This document shows, piece by piece, positions 50,952-60,404 of a stretch of DNA of 64,000 nt. A program made the translations under genes and the position numbers. This stretch comes from Halonotius sp046719765. Lineage in GTDB: Archaea > Halobacteriota > Halobacteria > Halobacteriales > Haloferacaceae. The stretch is taken from assembly GCF_046719765.1 (NCBI RefSeq), contig NZ_JABEBY010000001.1:62001-126000 (forward strand). The letters run 5' to 3'. The notes below the pieces were generated by a model. That model worked only from the letters and a program-made list of their open reading frames with translations, had not been told where the DNA came from and made no database searches. Each line of letters begins with the position of its first letter. Position 1 is the first letter of the stretch.

Positions 50952-52085
50952 TCAGAACTCATACTCATCGAACTCATCGATGGTCGTATCCGCGTAGCTG
51001 ATCAGCCAGTCGCGGGCCGGCGAGTCCGGCTGGATGTAGATGTAGATGTAGGTGTCGTCCAACACGGTGCTGACACCCAGCTGCTCGTCTTCGATCACGC
51101 GTTTGTTGGTGTCGATCGCCACGTCGACCAACCCCTCTAAGCTGTCGACGAGGACGGTCTGTTCGTACTCCCGCTCGGAGGGGAACTCGCCGGTGGTGAT
51201 CCACTCGGAGAACCGCTCGCGGGCCTGCTCGATCTCGATGAGCTCCTGTTCCTCGTCGGTGAGCTCGGTGTAGCCGGAGTACCGGAGCCCGAGCACGACG
51301 ACCAACAGCATGACGACGACGCCGAAGGCGATGATCGAGCCGTAGGCCGACAGCGGCGACGGCTCGGCCAACACCTCGACGGTCTCGAAGGATTCGTGTG
51401 TCTCATCGACGGTCACGGGATCGTTGACGCGGAACGTCGACGGCGAGACAACGATCGGAAGCTCGCTGCGATAGGTCGTCTCGACGCTGTCGCTTTCGAC
51501 CTCGCCGGCAAGCTCCGAGACCGAGACGACCCGAACGTCAACGATCCCTTCCGTTGAATCAAGCTGCTGTTCGACGGTGCCGATCGTCCGCAACACCTCA
51601 CGGATGTCGACGGTGAACTCAACCCGGTGGGACTCACCCGGATCGATCGTCTCGCTGTCGGCGGCCAGCGGCTCGGAAAGCTCCCAGTAGGTTTCGGTCA
51701 TATTGCCGTTTTCGATCCGGCCGCCGCGGATCAGCAGATAGGTGTCGGTGGTTACCTCGACGCTGCCGCTGTCGGCGGTGTACGCATACCGGTAGCTGCC
51801 CTCTAGCCGATCTGAGAGCGCGGTGTAGTACAGCGGCCGATTGCGTGCGCGTTCACCGGCGGCAAACGGCAGGCTATCGTTGGTGATCGGCGCGCTGTGG
51901 CTGAACGCCGTCGACTCCGACCACTGTTCGGTCAGCCGCTGTTCGGTCTCGACGCTGGGTTCGAGATTGATCTGGTAGGCCCACCAGCCGACGCCGGCGG
52001 CCGCAAGGAGCAACACGACGATGAGGACGAGTGCCCACTCGTTGAGAAACGAGCGAAGCTTGAGCGAGCGGTCGATCTCCGCCAT
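50952..52085 (-). CDS. DUF5305 membrane protein
   Basis: 377 residues. An N-terminal helix (WALVLIVVLLLAAAGVGWWAY), a large beta-rich exterior domain, and a second helix (AYGSIIAFGVVVMLLVVVLGL) followed by a cytoplasmic part with FSEWITTGEFPSEREYEQTVLVDSLEGLVDVAIDTNKRVIEDEQ. DUF5305 genes accompany signal peptidase-like genes in haloarchaea, and here the stop is 18 bases before the peptidase start. It may form a complex with it; function not established. Confidence 0.82.
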   Translation of the reverse strand: MAEIDRSLKLRSFLNEWALVLIVVLLLAAAGVGWWAYQINLEPSVETEQRLTEQWSESTAFSHSAPITNDSLPFAAGERARNRPLYYTALSDRLEGSYRYAYTADSGSVEVTTDTYLLIRGGRIENGNMTETYWELSEPLAADSETIDPGESHRVEFTVDIREVLRTIGTVEQQLDSTEGIVDVRVVSVSELAGEVESDSVETTYRSELPIVVSPSTFRVNDPVTVDETHESFETVEVLAEPSPLSAYGSIIAFGVVVMLLVVVLGLRYSGYTELTDEEQELIEIEQARERFSEWITTGEFPSEREYEQTVLVDSLEGLVDVAIDTNKRVIEDEQLGVSTVLDDTYIYIYIQPDSPARDWLISYADTTIDEFDEYEF

Positions 52086-52393
52086 CTATCGACCCCGGCG
52101 GCCGACCGCTATCGTTCGACAGCGATCGAGCACCCGCTCCGGCCGGTAGGGGCATCCTGATCGCTGACATCGCTGCATACCGCCACAGAGCACGCCAACC
52201 GGGATAAGTGCAGTGCCTACGGAGGTGGCCCTACAGCCGGTCGTCGTCGATACGCTCGGTGATTGCTCGCCACGGGGAGGCTACCGAGGCTCCGGATCGA
52301 TCGGGCAAAAGTATCAGGGGTTTCCCGACAGCCGCCACCGGTGCCGACTCGGCAGGGGGCTTTTTATCTGCTGGCGTGGAAGCCTGAGGTGCA

Positions 52394-52591
52394 ATGGTAC
52401 ACAAGAAGGTCACACTGATCGGCACCAGCACGGATAGCTTCGATGCGGCCGTCGACGACGCCATCGCCCGCGCCCGCGACACCTTAGAGAACCTCCATTG
52501 GGTCGAAGTCGAGGAGTTGGGCGTCGAACTCGCCACCGCCGACGACAAGGAGTATCAGGCGGAGGTCGAGGTCGCCTTCGAGCTCGAATAG
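52394..52591 (+). CDS. dodecin
   Basis: 65 residues. MVHKKVTLIGTSTDSFDAAV and the tryptophan at position 36 (ENLHWVEVEELG) match halophilic dodecins, dodecameric flavin-binding proteins that stack flavin between tryptophans and store riboflavin or lumichrome. A TTTTTATC box at 52359-52369 lies about 30 bases upstream, fitting a leaderless transcript. Its own promoter separates it from neighbours. Confidence 0.93.
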   Translation: MVHKKVTLIGTSTDSFDAAVDDAIARARDTLENLHWVEVEELGVELATADDKEYQAEVEVAFELE

Positions 52592-52649
52592 TCGCTACAG
52601 CAACTATCCGCCCCAAAGTGATTTTACACCTGCTGCTCGTGGTACACCC

Positions 52650-53555
52650 ATGAACGACAGCGGGCCACTCGGCACCACCGGTGCGTCCACAGCCTTCCGC
52701 GACGCCGCGGCTCTCCTTGCGGAGCCGTGGCCACCGGTCGTTCTCCGACTGTTAGCCGACAGCGACGGGCTGACGTTCGGGGAACTCGACGAGGCGTTGC
52801 CGGAGATCACCGAGGATCTACTGGCCGAAACGCTGTCAACGCTGGAAGCCACCGGTGGGCTCGAACAGGTCAAGATCAGCAACCATCCGCCGGAGTTTGC
52901 CTACGTGCTAACGGATCGCGGCGCGGAGTTGGAGGCGATCTGTCGGCGGCTCGCAGACTGGGTTGACACCGCCCCTGCGGAGGAGCGGATCATCGTCGTC
53001 GCCGACGACGACCGGCGTGTCGCCACCATGCACACCGCCTGGCTCTCCGGGGAGTATGCGGTACGCACCGCCCACGACGGCGATGAGACGATCGAGGAGC
53101 TTGGCCCCGAGGTCGACGTGCTCGTCCTTGATCGTCGGATGCCAGGGCGATCCGGTGACGAGGTGTTGGCGTGGCTCCGCGAACAGGGGTACGACACCCG
53201 TGTGGTGATGATCACCGCCGAGGAACCGACCGAGGAGCTCTTCGATCTCGATTTCGATGAGTATCTCACCAAGCCGGTCTCGGAAGCCGAGTTCAAATCC
53301 GTCGTCGCCGAACTGATCGAACGAAGCGAGTACGACAGCCAACTCCAGGCGTATCTCGCCCGGCAGTCGACGGTCGACGCTCTCCAGACGGCCGACGGTG
53401 ACGACGACGCCGATGAGGCCGGTGGAAGCGACAGCAACGAGGCGGTCGGCGATGACACAGCCCGCCACCCCACCGACGAAACCCAAGAACAACCAGACGG
53501 TGGTTCCGAGGAGACCGATCCCGGCAGGTTCGTGCGGTCAGAGGAGGGGAACTGA
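52650..53555 (+). CDS. HTH-receiver response regulator
   Basis: 301 residues in an unusual order. The N-terminal HxlR/PadR-like winged helix (PWPPVVLRLLADSDGLTFGEL, LAETLSTLEATGGLEQ, YVLTDRGAELEAI) comes first. The receiver follows at about 113-225 with VVADDDRRVA and phosphoacceptor D161 in VLDRRMPGRSG. The C-terminus is acidic and disordered. It is followed after seven bases by a sensor kinase, so the two are probably a pair. Confidence 0.8.
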   Translation: MNDSGPLGTTGASTAFRDAAALLAEPWPPVVLRLLADSDGLTFGELDEALPEITEDLLAETLSTLEATGGLEQVKISNHPPEFAYVLTDRGAELEAICRRLADWVDTAPAEERIIVVADDDRRVATMHTAWLSGEYAVRTAHDGDETIEELGPEVDVLVLDRRMPGRSGDEVLAWLREQGYDTRVVMITAEEPTEELFDLDFDEYLTKPVSEAEFKSVVAELIERSEYDSQLQAYLARQSTVDALQTADGDDDADEAGGSDSNEAVGDDTARHPTDETQEQPDGGSEETDPGRFVRSEEGN

Positions 53556-53562
53556 TACTCCA

Positions 53563-55953
53563 ATGGTCGCCGATGATAGCGTCGCGCTGGACGATGACGC
53601 GTCGGTCGCGGCGGTGCTCGGTCGCATCGACGATGCCGTCTACGCGCTTGACACCGACTGGCGGTTCACCTTCTGTAATGAGCACGCCGCCGAACTGCTT
53701 GATTCCGATCCGGACGAGCTGCTCGGCCAACCGCTGTGGGAGGCGTTTCCGGAAGCCGCCGAGGGGGTCGTCGGCGAGGAACTTCACACCGCGATGGAGA
53801 CCGGCGAGGCGACCCGCTTTGACATCTACTACGAGCCGCTGTCGCGGTGGTTTGCGGTGCGCGCCCACCCAAGCGACACCGGGCTGACCGTGCTCTTTCG
53901 TGATCTCGCCGACGAAGACGGCCACGACCTCGATTTACAGCGCAAACAACGGCTCTTCGAGGCGGTGTTCGAGCAGACCGCAGACGCTCTGATCGTCGCC
54001 GACGGCGACCGGCAGATCACGGATCTCAACCCAACCGCGGAATCGCTGTTCGGCTATACAACCGAGGAGGTAGCCGGCCAGCCGGTGTCAACGCTGTACG
54101 GCGAGCCAATCGGTGCGGACGACGACCCTCCCCCATCCGGCGACCAGCCATACGTCCTCACCTACGAGCGGGCCGACGGCACAACCTTTGAGGGTGAGAC
54201 GCTCACCACGACGCTGACCGGGCCAAACGGGGCGGCGTTGGCAACGCTGGCGTCGATCCGTGACGTGAGCAGCCGGATGGCCTACGAGCGACAGATCGAG
54301 GCCAGAAACGATGCCCTCCGACGGTTTCACGCGATTACGACCGACGAAGAGCGATCCTTCGAGGCGACAGTCGAGTCGATGTTGGGGCTGGGTGTCGACT
54401 ACCTCGATGTCGATATCGGGTTCTTTGCCAGCATCGACGGCGATCAGTATACGGTCGAAGCCGTCGAGCCGGACAGCGCGCCGATCGACGCCGGCGAAAG
54501 CTTCGATCTGGCGGCGACCTACTGCAAACAGGTAGTCGCTGCCGGCGAGCCGGTCACATTCACCGGCGGCCCGGACGACGAAGCCACCGACACGGCGGCG
54601 TATGGAACCGACGGCCTCCAGACGTATCTCGGCGTGCCGGTTGTCGTCGACGACGCGCCGTACGGGACGCTCTGTTTTGCCGCCCAAGACAGCCGACGCG
54701 AGGGGTTCACTGACGGCGACACCGCCTTCGCTCAGATCGCCGCCCAGTGGCTGGGCTCGGAGCTTTCGAGCAACGCCTTCGAGGCCAAACTCACCGCGCT
54801 CAACGAAACCGCCAGACAGCTCATCGCGGCGGAATCCCGGGATGCCATCGCCGAGATCACAGCCGAGCGGGCGGCGGCGGTGCTCGACCTGCCGCTCACC
54901 GGGATCTGGTGGTACGACGCCGACCGTGAGGCCCTCGTGCCGGCGACCCAGACGGCAGCAGCAGCCGAACTGATCGACGACCAGCCGACATTCCACCACG
55001 GCGATTCCGTTGCCTGGGAGGTATTCACCGACGGCGAGACCCGTGTGTACGGCGACCTCACCGCCGCCGAGGAGCTACACAACGAGGAGACGGTCTTCGG
55101 CTCGGAGGTGTTGGTGCCGCTCGGCGATCACGGCGTGCTCGTTACCGGCGCGACGACACAACATGCCTTCTCGGAGACCGATCGCACGCTGATCGACGTG
55201 TTGGCAGCGACGGTCACCGCCGCCCTCGATCAGACCGAACGCGAGGCGGTGCTACGGGAGACCCAGACCGAACTCGAAGCCGCAAACGAGGAGCTCGCGC
55301 TGTTGAATCAGGTCGTCCGCCATGACATCAAAAACGATGTGGCGGTGATCCTAGGCCACGGCAAAAGCCTCGCCGACCGCCTCGATGACGACAGCGCGGA
55401 CGCCCTCCAGCCGATGTTGCGAGCGGCGAGCCATATCACCGACATCACCGAGACGGTCGGTGAGTTTCTTGATGTGCTCGGTGGCGACGCCGAACCGACA
55501 CTGGAGCCGATCGATCTCACCGCGGTGGTGACCGACGAATGCCGGAAAGCACGCGATACCTACGACCACGCCGACATCCGGATCGATGACGGGTTTCCGA
55601 CCAGAGTCGAGGTTGCGGCGACGGAACTGCTCTCGTCGGTGTTCCGAAACCTGCTCACCAACGCCGTCACCCACAACGACAAACCGACCCCCGAGGTGAC
55701 GATCAGCGGCGAGGAGCGCGGCGACAGCGTCGTCGTCCACGTCGCCGACAACGGCCCCGGCATCCCCGAGGATCGCCGCGATGAGATCTTTGGCCGCGGG
55801 GAACAGGGCCTGGAGAGCCCCGGCTCGGGGATCGGGTTGTACCTCGTCGACACCCTCATCGACATCTACGACGGCGACATCGAGATCAGGGACAACGACC
55901 CTGAGGGAAGTGTATTCACACTCACCCTCCAGAAAGCTGAGTCGTCGTCGTAA
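53563..55953 (+). CDS. multi-sensor PAS/GAF histidine kinase
   Basis: 796 residues without membrane helices. Two PAS domains (about 15-115 and 130-245), two GAF domains (about 265-420 and 430-570), then the H-box NQVVRHDIKNDVAVILGHG with H587, N-box LLTNAVTHNDKPTPEV, DNGPGIPE and GSGIGLYLV. A soluble kinase of this size likely senses internal redox or small molecules. The ATG at 53563 lies seven bases after the regulator stop; the open frame to 53398 overlaps that regulator. Confidence 0.87.
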   Translation: MVADDSVALDDDASVAAVLGRIDDAVYALDTDWRFTFCNEHAAELLDSDPDELLGQPLWEAFPEAAEGVVGEELHTAMETGEATRFDIYYEPLSRWFAVRAHPSDTGLTVLFRDLADEDGHDLDLQRKQRLFEAVFEQTADALIVADGDRQITDLNPTAESLFGYTTEEVAGQPVSTLYGEPIGADDDPPPSGDQPYVLTYERADGTTFEGETLTTTLTGPNGAALATLASIRDVSSRMAYERQIEARNDALRRFHAITTDEERSFEATVESMLGLGVDYLDVDIGFFASIDGDQYTVEAVEPDSAPIDAGESFDLAATYCKQVVAAGEPVTFTGGPDDEATDTAAYGTDGLQTYLGVPVVVDDAPYGTLCFAAQDSRREGFTDGDTAFAQIAAQWLGSELSSNAFEAKLTALNETARQLIAAESRDAIAEITAERAAAVLDLPLTGIWWYDADREALVPATQTAAAAELIDDQPTFHHGDSVAWEVFTDGETRVYGDLTAAEELHNEETVFGSEVLVPLGDHGVLVTGATTQHAFSETDRTLIDVLAATVTAALDQTEREAVLRETQTELEAANEELALLNQVVRHDIKNDVAVILGHGKSLADRLDDDSADALQPMLRAASHITDITETVGEFLDVLGGDAEPTLEPIDLTAVVTDECRKARDTYDHADIRIDDGFPTRVEVAATELLSSVFRNLLTNAVTHNDKPTPEVTISGEERGDSVVVHVADNGPGIPEDRRDEIFGRGEQGLESPGSGIGLYLVDTLIDIYDGDIEIRDNDPEGSVFTLTLQKAESSS

Positions 55954-56037
55954 CCCGCGATGCAGGCTGTTGCCGGCGATCATCTTCGTGGTTGAACGCA
56001 GCTACACGGCTAAGTGTGCGGGCCTGCTACCGGGTGT

Positions 56038-57615
56038 ATGCAACAGCCGATCGTCGGCGACCCGCCAGACTACGCCCTCAACGACACCGACGTACCATGG
56101 GTGCTCGGAACACAGCTCACCACACGATCCGGACCGATTGCGCGAGCCCCCGAGGGGTCGACGGTGCTGATGATCGAGGCCCACGACTTTGCAGCCCGAA
56201 AACCGTACCATCACCACAAGCTGACGCTGGTCTTTGCTGCGATGCGACAGTTTCGGGATCACCTGCGCAACGCCGGCTACGAGGTCATCTACATCACGGC
56301 CGACAGCTTCGCCGACGGCTTTGCGGCGTTTTTCGACGACCACCCCGACGCACGGCTGGTGGCGATGCGGTCGCCAAGCTACGGCTCAGAACGCCGGTTT
56401 CGGGAGTTAATCGCGGCCGGCGGCGGCGACGTGCGGTTCGTTGACAACGAGCTGTTTGTGAGCACCCGGCAGGCCTTCGACGAGTGGGCTAACGCCGACC
56501 CCGACGACGAGACGCCGACGTTCAAACACGAGTCGATGTATCGGTGGCTGCGCCGTGAAACCGGCGTGTTGATGAACGGCGACGAACCGACCGGCGGGGA
56601 GTGGAACTACGACGACGAGAACCGTGAGGTTCCCGACGAGACGTGGACAGCCCCGCCGGCACCGTCGTACGAACCCGACGAGCTAACGGCCGAGACGGCC
56701 GCCTGGGTCGAAGATACCTTCGAGACATGGGGCGACACGTCGGTTGACAGCTTCCCGTGGCCCGTGACCCGCACGCAGGCGATTGAGGCCCTCGATCGGT
56801 TTCTCGATGAGCGGCTTGAGGAGTTCGGTCAGTATCAGGATGCGATGCGGGCCGACGACTGGGCGATGGCCCACTCGCTGTTGGGATCGTCGATCAATCT
56901 CGGACTGTTGCATCCGGTAGAGGTCATCGACGCGATTACTGACGCTTACGAGTCTCGTGACCTTCCGCTCAATGCGGTTGAAGGCTGTATTCGCCAGATC
57001 CTCGGCTGGCGAGAGTTTATGCGACACGTCTATCGGCACGCGATGCCGGCCCTCGCGGAGGCCAACCAGCTTGATGCGACCGCGTCGCTGCCGGCGTTCT
57101 ACTGGGATGGCGACACCGAGATGGAGTGTCTCTCAGAGACGATCGGTGCTGTCCACGACCGCGGGTATTCCCATCACATCCAGCGGCTGATGGTGTTGGC
57201 CAACTTTGCGACGCTGTGGGGTGTCGAACCGAGCGAACTCAACGACTGGTTTCACGCAACCTACGTTGACGCCTACCACTGGGTGACAACCCCGAATGTC
57301 ATCGAGATGGGCCAGTACGGTCACGGCGTCTTCGCCACAAAACCGTACGTCTCCTCGGCGAACTACATCGACAAGATGTCCGATTACTGTGGCGACTGTC
57401 AGTACTACAAGACAAAGACGACCGGCGAGCAGGCCTGTCCGTTCAACGCCTTGTACTGGGACTTTCTCGACCGAAACGAGGACAAACTGCGGAGCAACCA
57501 CCGCATGGGGCTGATGTATAGCCACGTCGACGACAAACAGGAAACCGACGAGCTGGCGGCGATCCGCGAGCGTGTTGCCGAGCTTCGAACGAAGGCTGCT
57601 GAGGGGCGGCTCTGA
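56038..57615 (+). CDS. cryptochrome/photolyase family protein (FeS-BCP type)
   Basis: 525 residues. IEAHDFAARKPYHHHKLTLVFAAMR starts the antenna domain; WREFMRHVYRH and CLSETIGAVHDRGYSHHIQRLMVLANFATLWG give the FAD domain. The iron-sulfur cysteines of the family are in CIRQILG, YCGDCQYY and ACPFN. This is the prokaryotic (6-4) photolyase/CryB type that uses light to repair DNA. The start is the ATG at 56038 (MQQPIVGD), preferred to the 56014 frame start. A long A/T-rich gap follows before glpK. Confidence 0.9.
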   Translation: MQQPIVGDPPDYALNDTDVPWVLGTQLTTRSGPIARAPEGSTVLMIEAHDFAARKPYHHHKLTLVFAAMRQFRDHLRNAGYEVIYITADSFADGFAAFFDDHPDARLVAMRSPSYGSERRFRELIAAGGGDVRFVDNELFVSTRQAFDEWANADPDDETPTFKHESMYRWLRRETGVLMNGDEPTGGEWNYDDENREVPDETWTAPPAPSYEPDELTAETAAWVEDTFETWGDTSVDSFPWPVTRTQAIEALDRFLDERLEEFGQYQDAMRADDWAMAHSLLGSSINLGLLHPVEVIDAITDAYESRDLPLNAVEGCIRQILGWREFMRHVYRHAMPALAEANQLDATASLPAFYWDGDTEMECLSETIGAVHDRGYSHHIQRLMVLANFATLWGVEPSELNDWFHATYVDAYHWVTTPNVIEMGQYGHGVFATKPYVSSANYIDKMSDYCGDCQYYKTKTTGEQACPFNALYWDFLDRNEDKLRSNHRMGLMYSHVDDKQETDELAAIRERVAELRTKAAEGRL

Positions 57616-57674
57616 CCGGCGTACCCGAAATAAGCGATATATGATGTAGCTAACATATCAGACACACATTTATT

Positions 57675-57704
57675 TACATCCGTTTCGAGCGTGAAATGGA
57701 TGTA
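57675..57704. promoter_or_regulatory. 30-bp inverted repeat upstream of glpK
   Basis: TACATCC-G-TTTC-GAGCGT-GAAA-T-GGATGTA: the outer heptamers and the inner TTTC/GAAA tetramers are perfectly complementary. It lies 60-90 bases after the photolyase stop codon and some 200 bases before the glpK ATG. It may be an operator, or a hairpin in the photolyase mRNA 3' region. Confidence 0.5.
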
Positions 57705-57761
57705 TATATGATTATAATCGACCTTTTCTCAGTTTCAGCAGAAACTAACATACAAAAATAA

Positions 57762-57817
57762 ACATGATATATCCTAAAGGATCATGTTTATACTGGTGGT
57801 TTCTGTATACTCAGTAT
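57762..57817 (+). promoter_or_regulatory. dyads around a TATA-like box in the glpK leader region
   Basis: ACATGAT at 57762-57768 pairs with ATCATGT at 57781-57787; ATCCT (57771-57775) pairs with AGGAT (57778-57782) inside it. A TATA-like GTTTATACT follows at 57786-57794, and then a perfect 11-bp palindrome ATACTcAGTAT at 57807-57817. Several sites near a core promoter suggest controlled transcription of glpK. No TACT-n7/8-GAGTA TrmB site was identified with confidence. Confidence 0.4.
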
Positions 57818-57904
57818 GGCTCGGGTGCTACTGGCGAGAGCGCGATTCGACCAGGAGTGCCAGCACTGTCGCCACGACGCCCGCCATACTACCAGGTGAT
57901 ATCT

Positions 57905-59434
57905 ATGACAGACACATACGTTGGGTCAATCGACCAAGGGACGACCGGTACCCGCTTTATGGTCTTCGACCATGACGGGAACGTCGTATCGCAAGCCTAC
58001 GAAAAACACGAGCAGATCTATCCGGAGCCCGGCTGGGTCGAACACGACCCGATGGAAATCTGGGAGAACACGAAGCTCGTCATCAACGAGGCCCTCGACA
58101 AGCAAGGCCTTGACGCTGACCAGCTTGAATCGATCGGGATTACCAACCAGCGCGAGACTACAATTATCTGGGACGCCGAAACCGGCAAACCAGTACACAA
58201 CGCTCTCGTCTGGCAGGATCGACGTACCACCGACCGCGTCGAAGAAATCCAGGAAGCCGGCAAAGTAGAGGAGATCCGCGAGAAAACGGGTCTCGAATGT
58301 GATGCGTACTTCTCGGCGACGAAAGCTGAATGGATTCTCGACAACGCCGATCCGATCAAGCTCCAGCGATCGCGGCCAGAGGATGTCCGCGACCGCGCCG
58401 AAGACGGCGAGCTCATGATGGGTACCCCGGACACGTGGGTCATCTACAACCTTACTGGGAATCACATCACCGACGTGTCCAACGCATCCCGGACGATGCT
58501 CTACGACATCAACGAGCTCGAATGGGACGACGAACTCCTCGATGAGTTCAACGTCCCCGAGGAAATCCTGCCCGAGGTTCGTCCGTCCTCCGACGACGAG
58601 ACCTACGGTTCCACGGACGCCGATGGCTTCCTCGGTGCCGAGGTGCCCGTTGCAGGCGCGCTCGGCGACCAGCAGGCCGCGCTGTTCGGCCAGACCTGCT
58701 TCGACGCTGGCGACGCCAAGAACACCTACGGTACCGGCTCGTTCATGCTGATGAACACCGGCAACGAGGCCGTCAGCTCCGATCACGGCCTCCTCACCAC
58801 CATCGGCTTCCAGAAATCCGGTGGCGACGTGCAGTACGCCCTTGAGGGGTCGATCTTTATCACCGGTGCCGCGATCGAGTGGCTCGAAGACATGACGCTC
58901 ATCGAGGACGCTGCGGAGTCCGAAGAACTCGCCCGCAGCATCGACTCGACTGACGGCGTCTATGTTGTCCCTGCGTTCACTGGCCTCGGTGCCCCGCACT
59001 GGGATCAGCGCGCACGTGGTACCATCGTCGGCATGACGCGAGGGACGCGACGCGAACACATCGTTCGCGCGACGCTGGAATCCATCGCCTACCAGACCAA
59101 AGACGTGGCTGAAGCGATGGTCTCCGACGCCGACATCGACCTCTCCAGTCTGCGTGTCGACGGCGGAGCGGTCAAAAACAACTTCCTCTGTCAGCTTCAG
59201 TCGAACATCATCGGCACGGAGATCGTTCGGCCGGTCGTCGACGAGACGACCGCCCTCGGTGCCGCCTACGCCGCCGGCCTCGCCGTCGGCTACTGGGACA
59301 CGGTTGACGAACTCCGCGACAACTGGCAGGTCGACCGACGCTTCCCCGTCGACGAAGACGCCGACATCGAAGTCAACTACGACCGCTGGAAGGACGCCGT
59401 CGAGCGCTCCGAAGACTGGGCACAGGACGAGTAA
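57905..59434 (+). CDS. glpK: glycerol kinase
   Basis: 509 residues, FGGY kinase. GSIDQGTTGTRFMVFDHDG, NQRETTIIWDAETGKPVHNALVWQDRRT, YNLTGNHITDVSNASRTML, GDQQAALFGQTCFDAG, YGTGSFMLMNTG and the catalytic and ATP loops around PAFTGLGAPHWD are present. It phosphorylates glycerol for entry to glycolysis via dihydroxyacetone phosphate. The ATG at 57905 is chosen; the frame open to 57764 runs through regulatory DNA. Other glp genes (glpABC, glpF) are not in the window. Confidence 0.94.
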   Translation: MTDTYVGSIDQGTTGTRFMVFDHDGNVVSQAYEKHEQIYPEPGWVEHDPMEIWENTKLVINEALDKQGLDADQLESIGITNQRETTIIWDAETGKPVHNALVWQDRRTTDRVEEIQEAGKVEEIREKTGLECDAYFSATKAEWILDNADPIKLQRSRPEDVRDRAEDGELMMGTPDTWVIYNLTGNHITDVSNASRTMLYDINELEWDDELLDEFNVPEEILPEVRPSSDDETYGSTDADGFLGAEVPVAGALGDQQAALFGQTCFDAGDAKNTYGTGSFMLMNTGNEAVSSDHGLLTTIGFQKSGGDVQYALEGSIFITGAAIEWLEDMTLIEDAAESEELARSIDSTDGVYVVPAFTGLGAPHWDQRARGTIVGMTRGTRREHIVRATLESIAYQTKDVAEAMVSDADIDLSSLRVDGGAVKNNFLCQLQSNIIGTEIVRPVVDETTALGAAYAAGLAVGYWDTVDELRDNWQVDRRFPVDEDADIEVNYDRWKDAVERSEDWAQDE

Positions 59435-59508
59435 GCCGTCCCAAGCTTTGGTATTTTTTGCCGCGGTGTCGACGAAACGCTCATACAGCAGCGCGCCGAC
59501 CATCGCGT

Positions 59509-59784
59509 ATGCGCTGGAAGCTGTTTGCGGATCTTGCCGAGCGTGTCGGCGACGACGAGATCGATGTCTTTGTCGACGACAGCGAACCGACCGCCGGCGA
59601 CGCCCTCGACGCGCTGGTGGCCGACTACCCCGAGTTAGAAGAGCGGGTGTTTACAGCCGACGGCGAGCTCGAATCACATCTCAATCTGCTGCGGAACGGC
59701 GAGAACGTCAGCGACACCGGCCTCGCCACGCCCGTCAGCGATGACGACGAACTCGCGCTATTCCCCCCGGTCAGCGGTGGGTAA
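59509..59784 (+). CDS. samp1: SAMP1-like ubiquitin-fold modifier (MoaD/ThiS family)
   Basis: 91 residues. MRWKLFADLAERVGDDEI, GDALDALVADYPELEERV, LNLLRNGENV and the ending LALFPPVSGG match haloarchaeal SAMP1. The C-terminal Gly-Gly is activated by the E1 enzyme UbaA (not in the window) and attached to lysines of target proteins, or receives sulfur for molybdopterin synthesis. Start: the ATG at 59509 fits the family; upstream in-frame codons do not. Confidence 0.9.
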   Translation: MRWKLFADLAERVGDDEIDVFVDDSEPTAGDALDALVADYPELEERVFTADGELESHLNLLRNGENVSDTGLATPVSDDDELALFPPVSGG

Positions 59785-59843
59785 CCGAACGCTGCCGCAC
59801 CACGACCCACAGACTCAACACGGGACACCGAGACAACGAAAAC

Positions 59844-60374
59844 ATGTACGCGGTTGTCGGCTGCACCAACTGCAGCATGCTGTGGCTCCTCTCTGATCCC
59901 GACAGTGCGGACTCCGCGACGTGCCCGCGATGTGAACGAACTCACCAAACGAGCAAGCTAAAACGCTTGTTCGAATCCGAAGATCGATCGGCAGCCAGAG
60001 AAGCCCGATCGGCGTTGCTGGCGAAAAAACAGGGCGACTCCGAAACCTTCGCGGATGTCGCGCATGTCTCCGAACTTGAACAGCAGGCCGACGAGGCCGG
60101 CATCGACGACCGCGAGTATCTGGAGGAATCTGGAATCGACGCCGACAGTGTCGCTGCCGCGAGCGAGACGACGCGCGAGACGGCTGGGTCACACGATGAA
60201 ATCGTTCGGGAAGCCGTCCGCGAGGCCGGCGACGATGGCCGCCCGACAGAAGGCGAGATCGTCGACTATGCTACCGATCGTGGCGTGCCGGAAGAAAAAA
60301 CGAGCAAACTTCTCGAAAAACTCTGTCGGGCGGGTGACGCCTCCGAAAGTCGCGGTCGGTATCGACTGCTGTAA
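59844..60374 (+). CDS. DUF5817 zinc-ribbon protein
   Basis: 176 residues. An N-terminal zinc ribbon (CTNC near 7-10, CPRC near 27-30) is followed by a charged helical middle and a C-terminal helical domain (IVREAVREAGDDGRPTEGEIVDYATDRGVPEEKTSKLLEKL) that resembles a winged helix ending YRLL. It matches a haloarchaeal-only family of unknown function, perhaps RNA or DNA binding. It follows SAMP1 by 59 bases. Confidence 0.8.
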   Translation: MYAVVGCTNCSMLWLLSDPDSADSATCPRCERTHQTSKLKRLFESEDRSAAREARSALLAKKQGDSETFADVAHVSELEQQADEAGIDDREYLEESGIDADSVAAASETTRETAGSHDEIVREAVREAGDDGRPTEGEIVDYATDRGVPEEKTSKLLEKLCRAGDASESRGRYRLL

Positions 60375-60404
60375 CTCGCGGCAGCGACTGGCACCACCTT
60401 GCCG

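Noticed and set aside
57675..57704. Inverted repeat as a bacterial-type intrinsic terminator of the photolyase gene.
   Set aside because: No T-run follows the stem and archaeal termination does not need hairpins; kept only as a possible regulatory dyad.
57764..57904. N-terminal extension of glycerol kinase.
   Set aside because: The stretch runs through A/T-rich dyads and a TATA-like box; family start matches the ATG at 57905.
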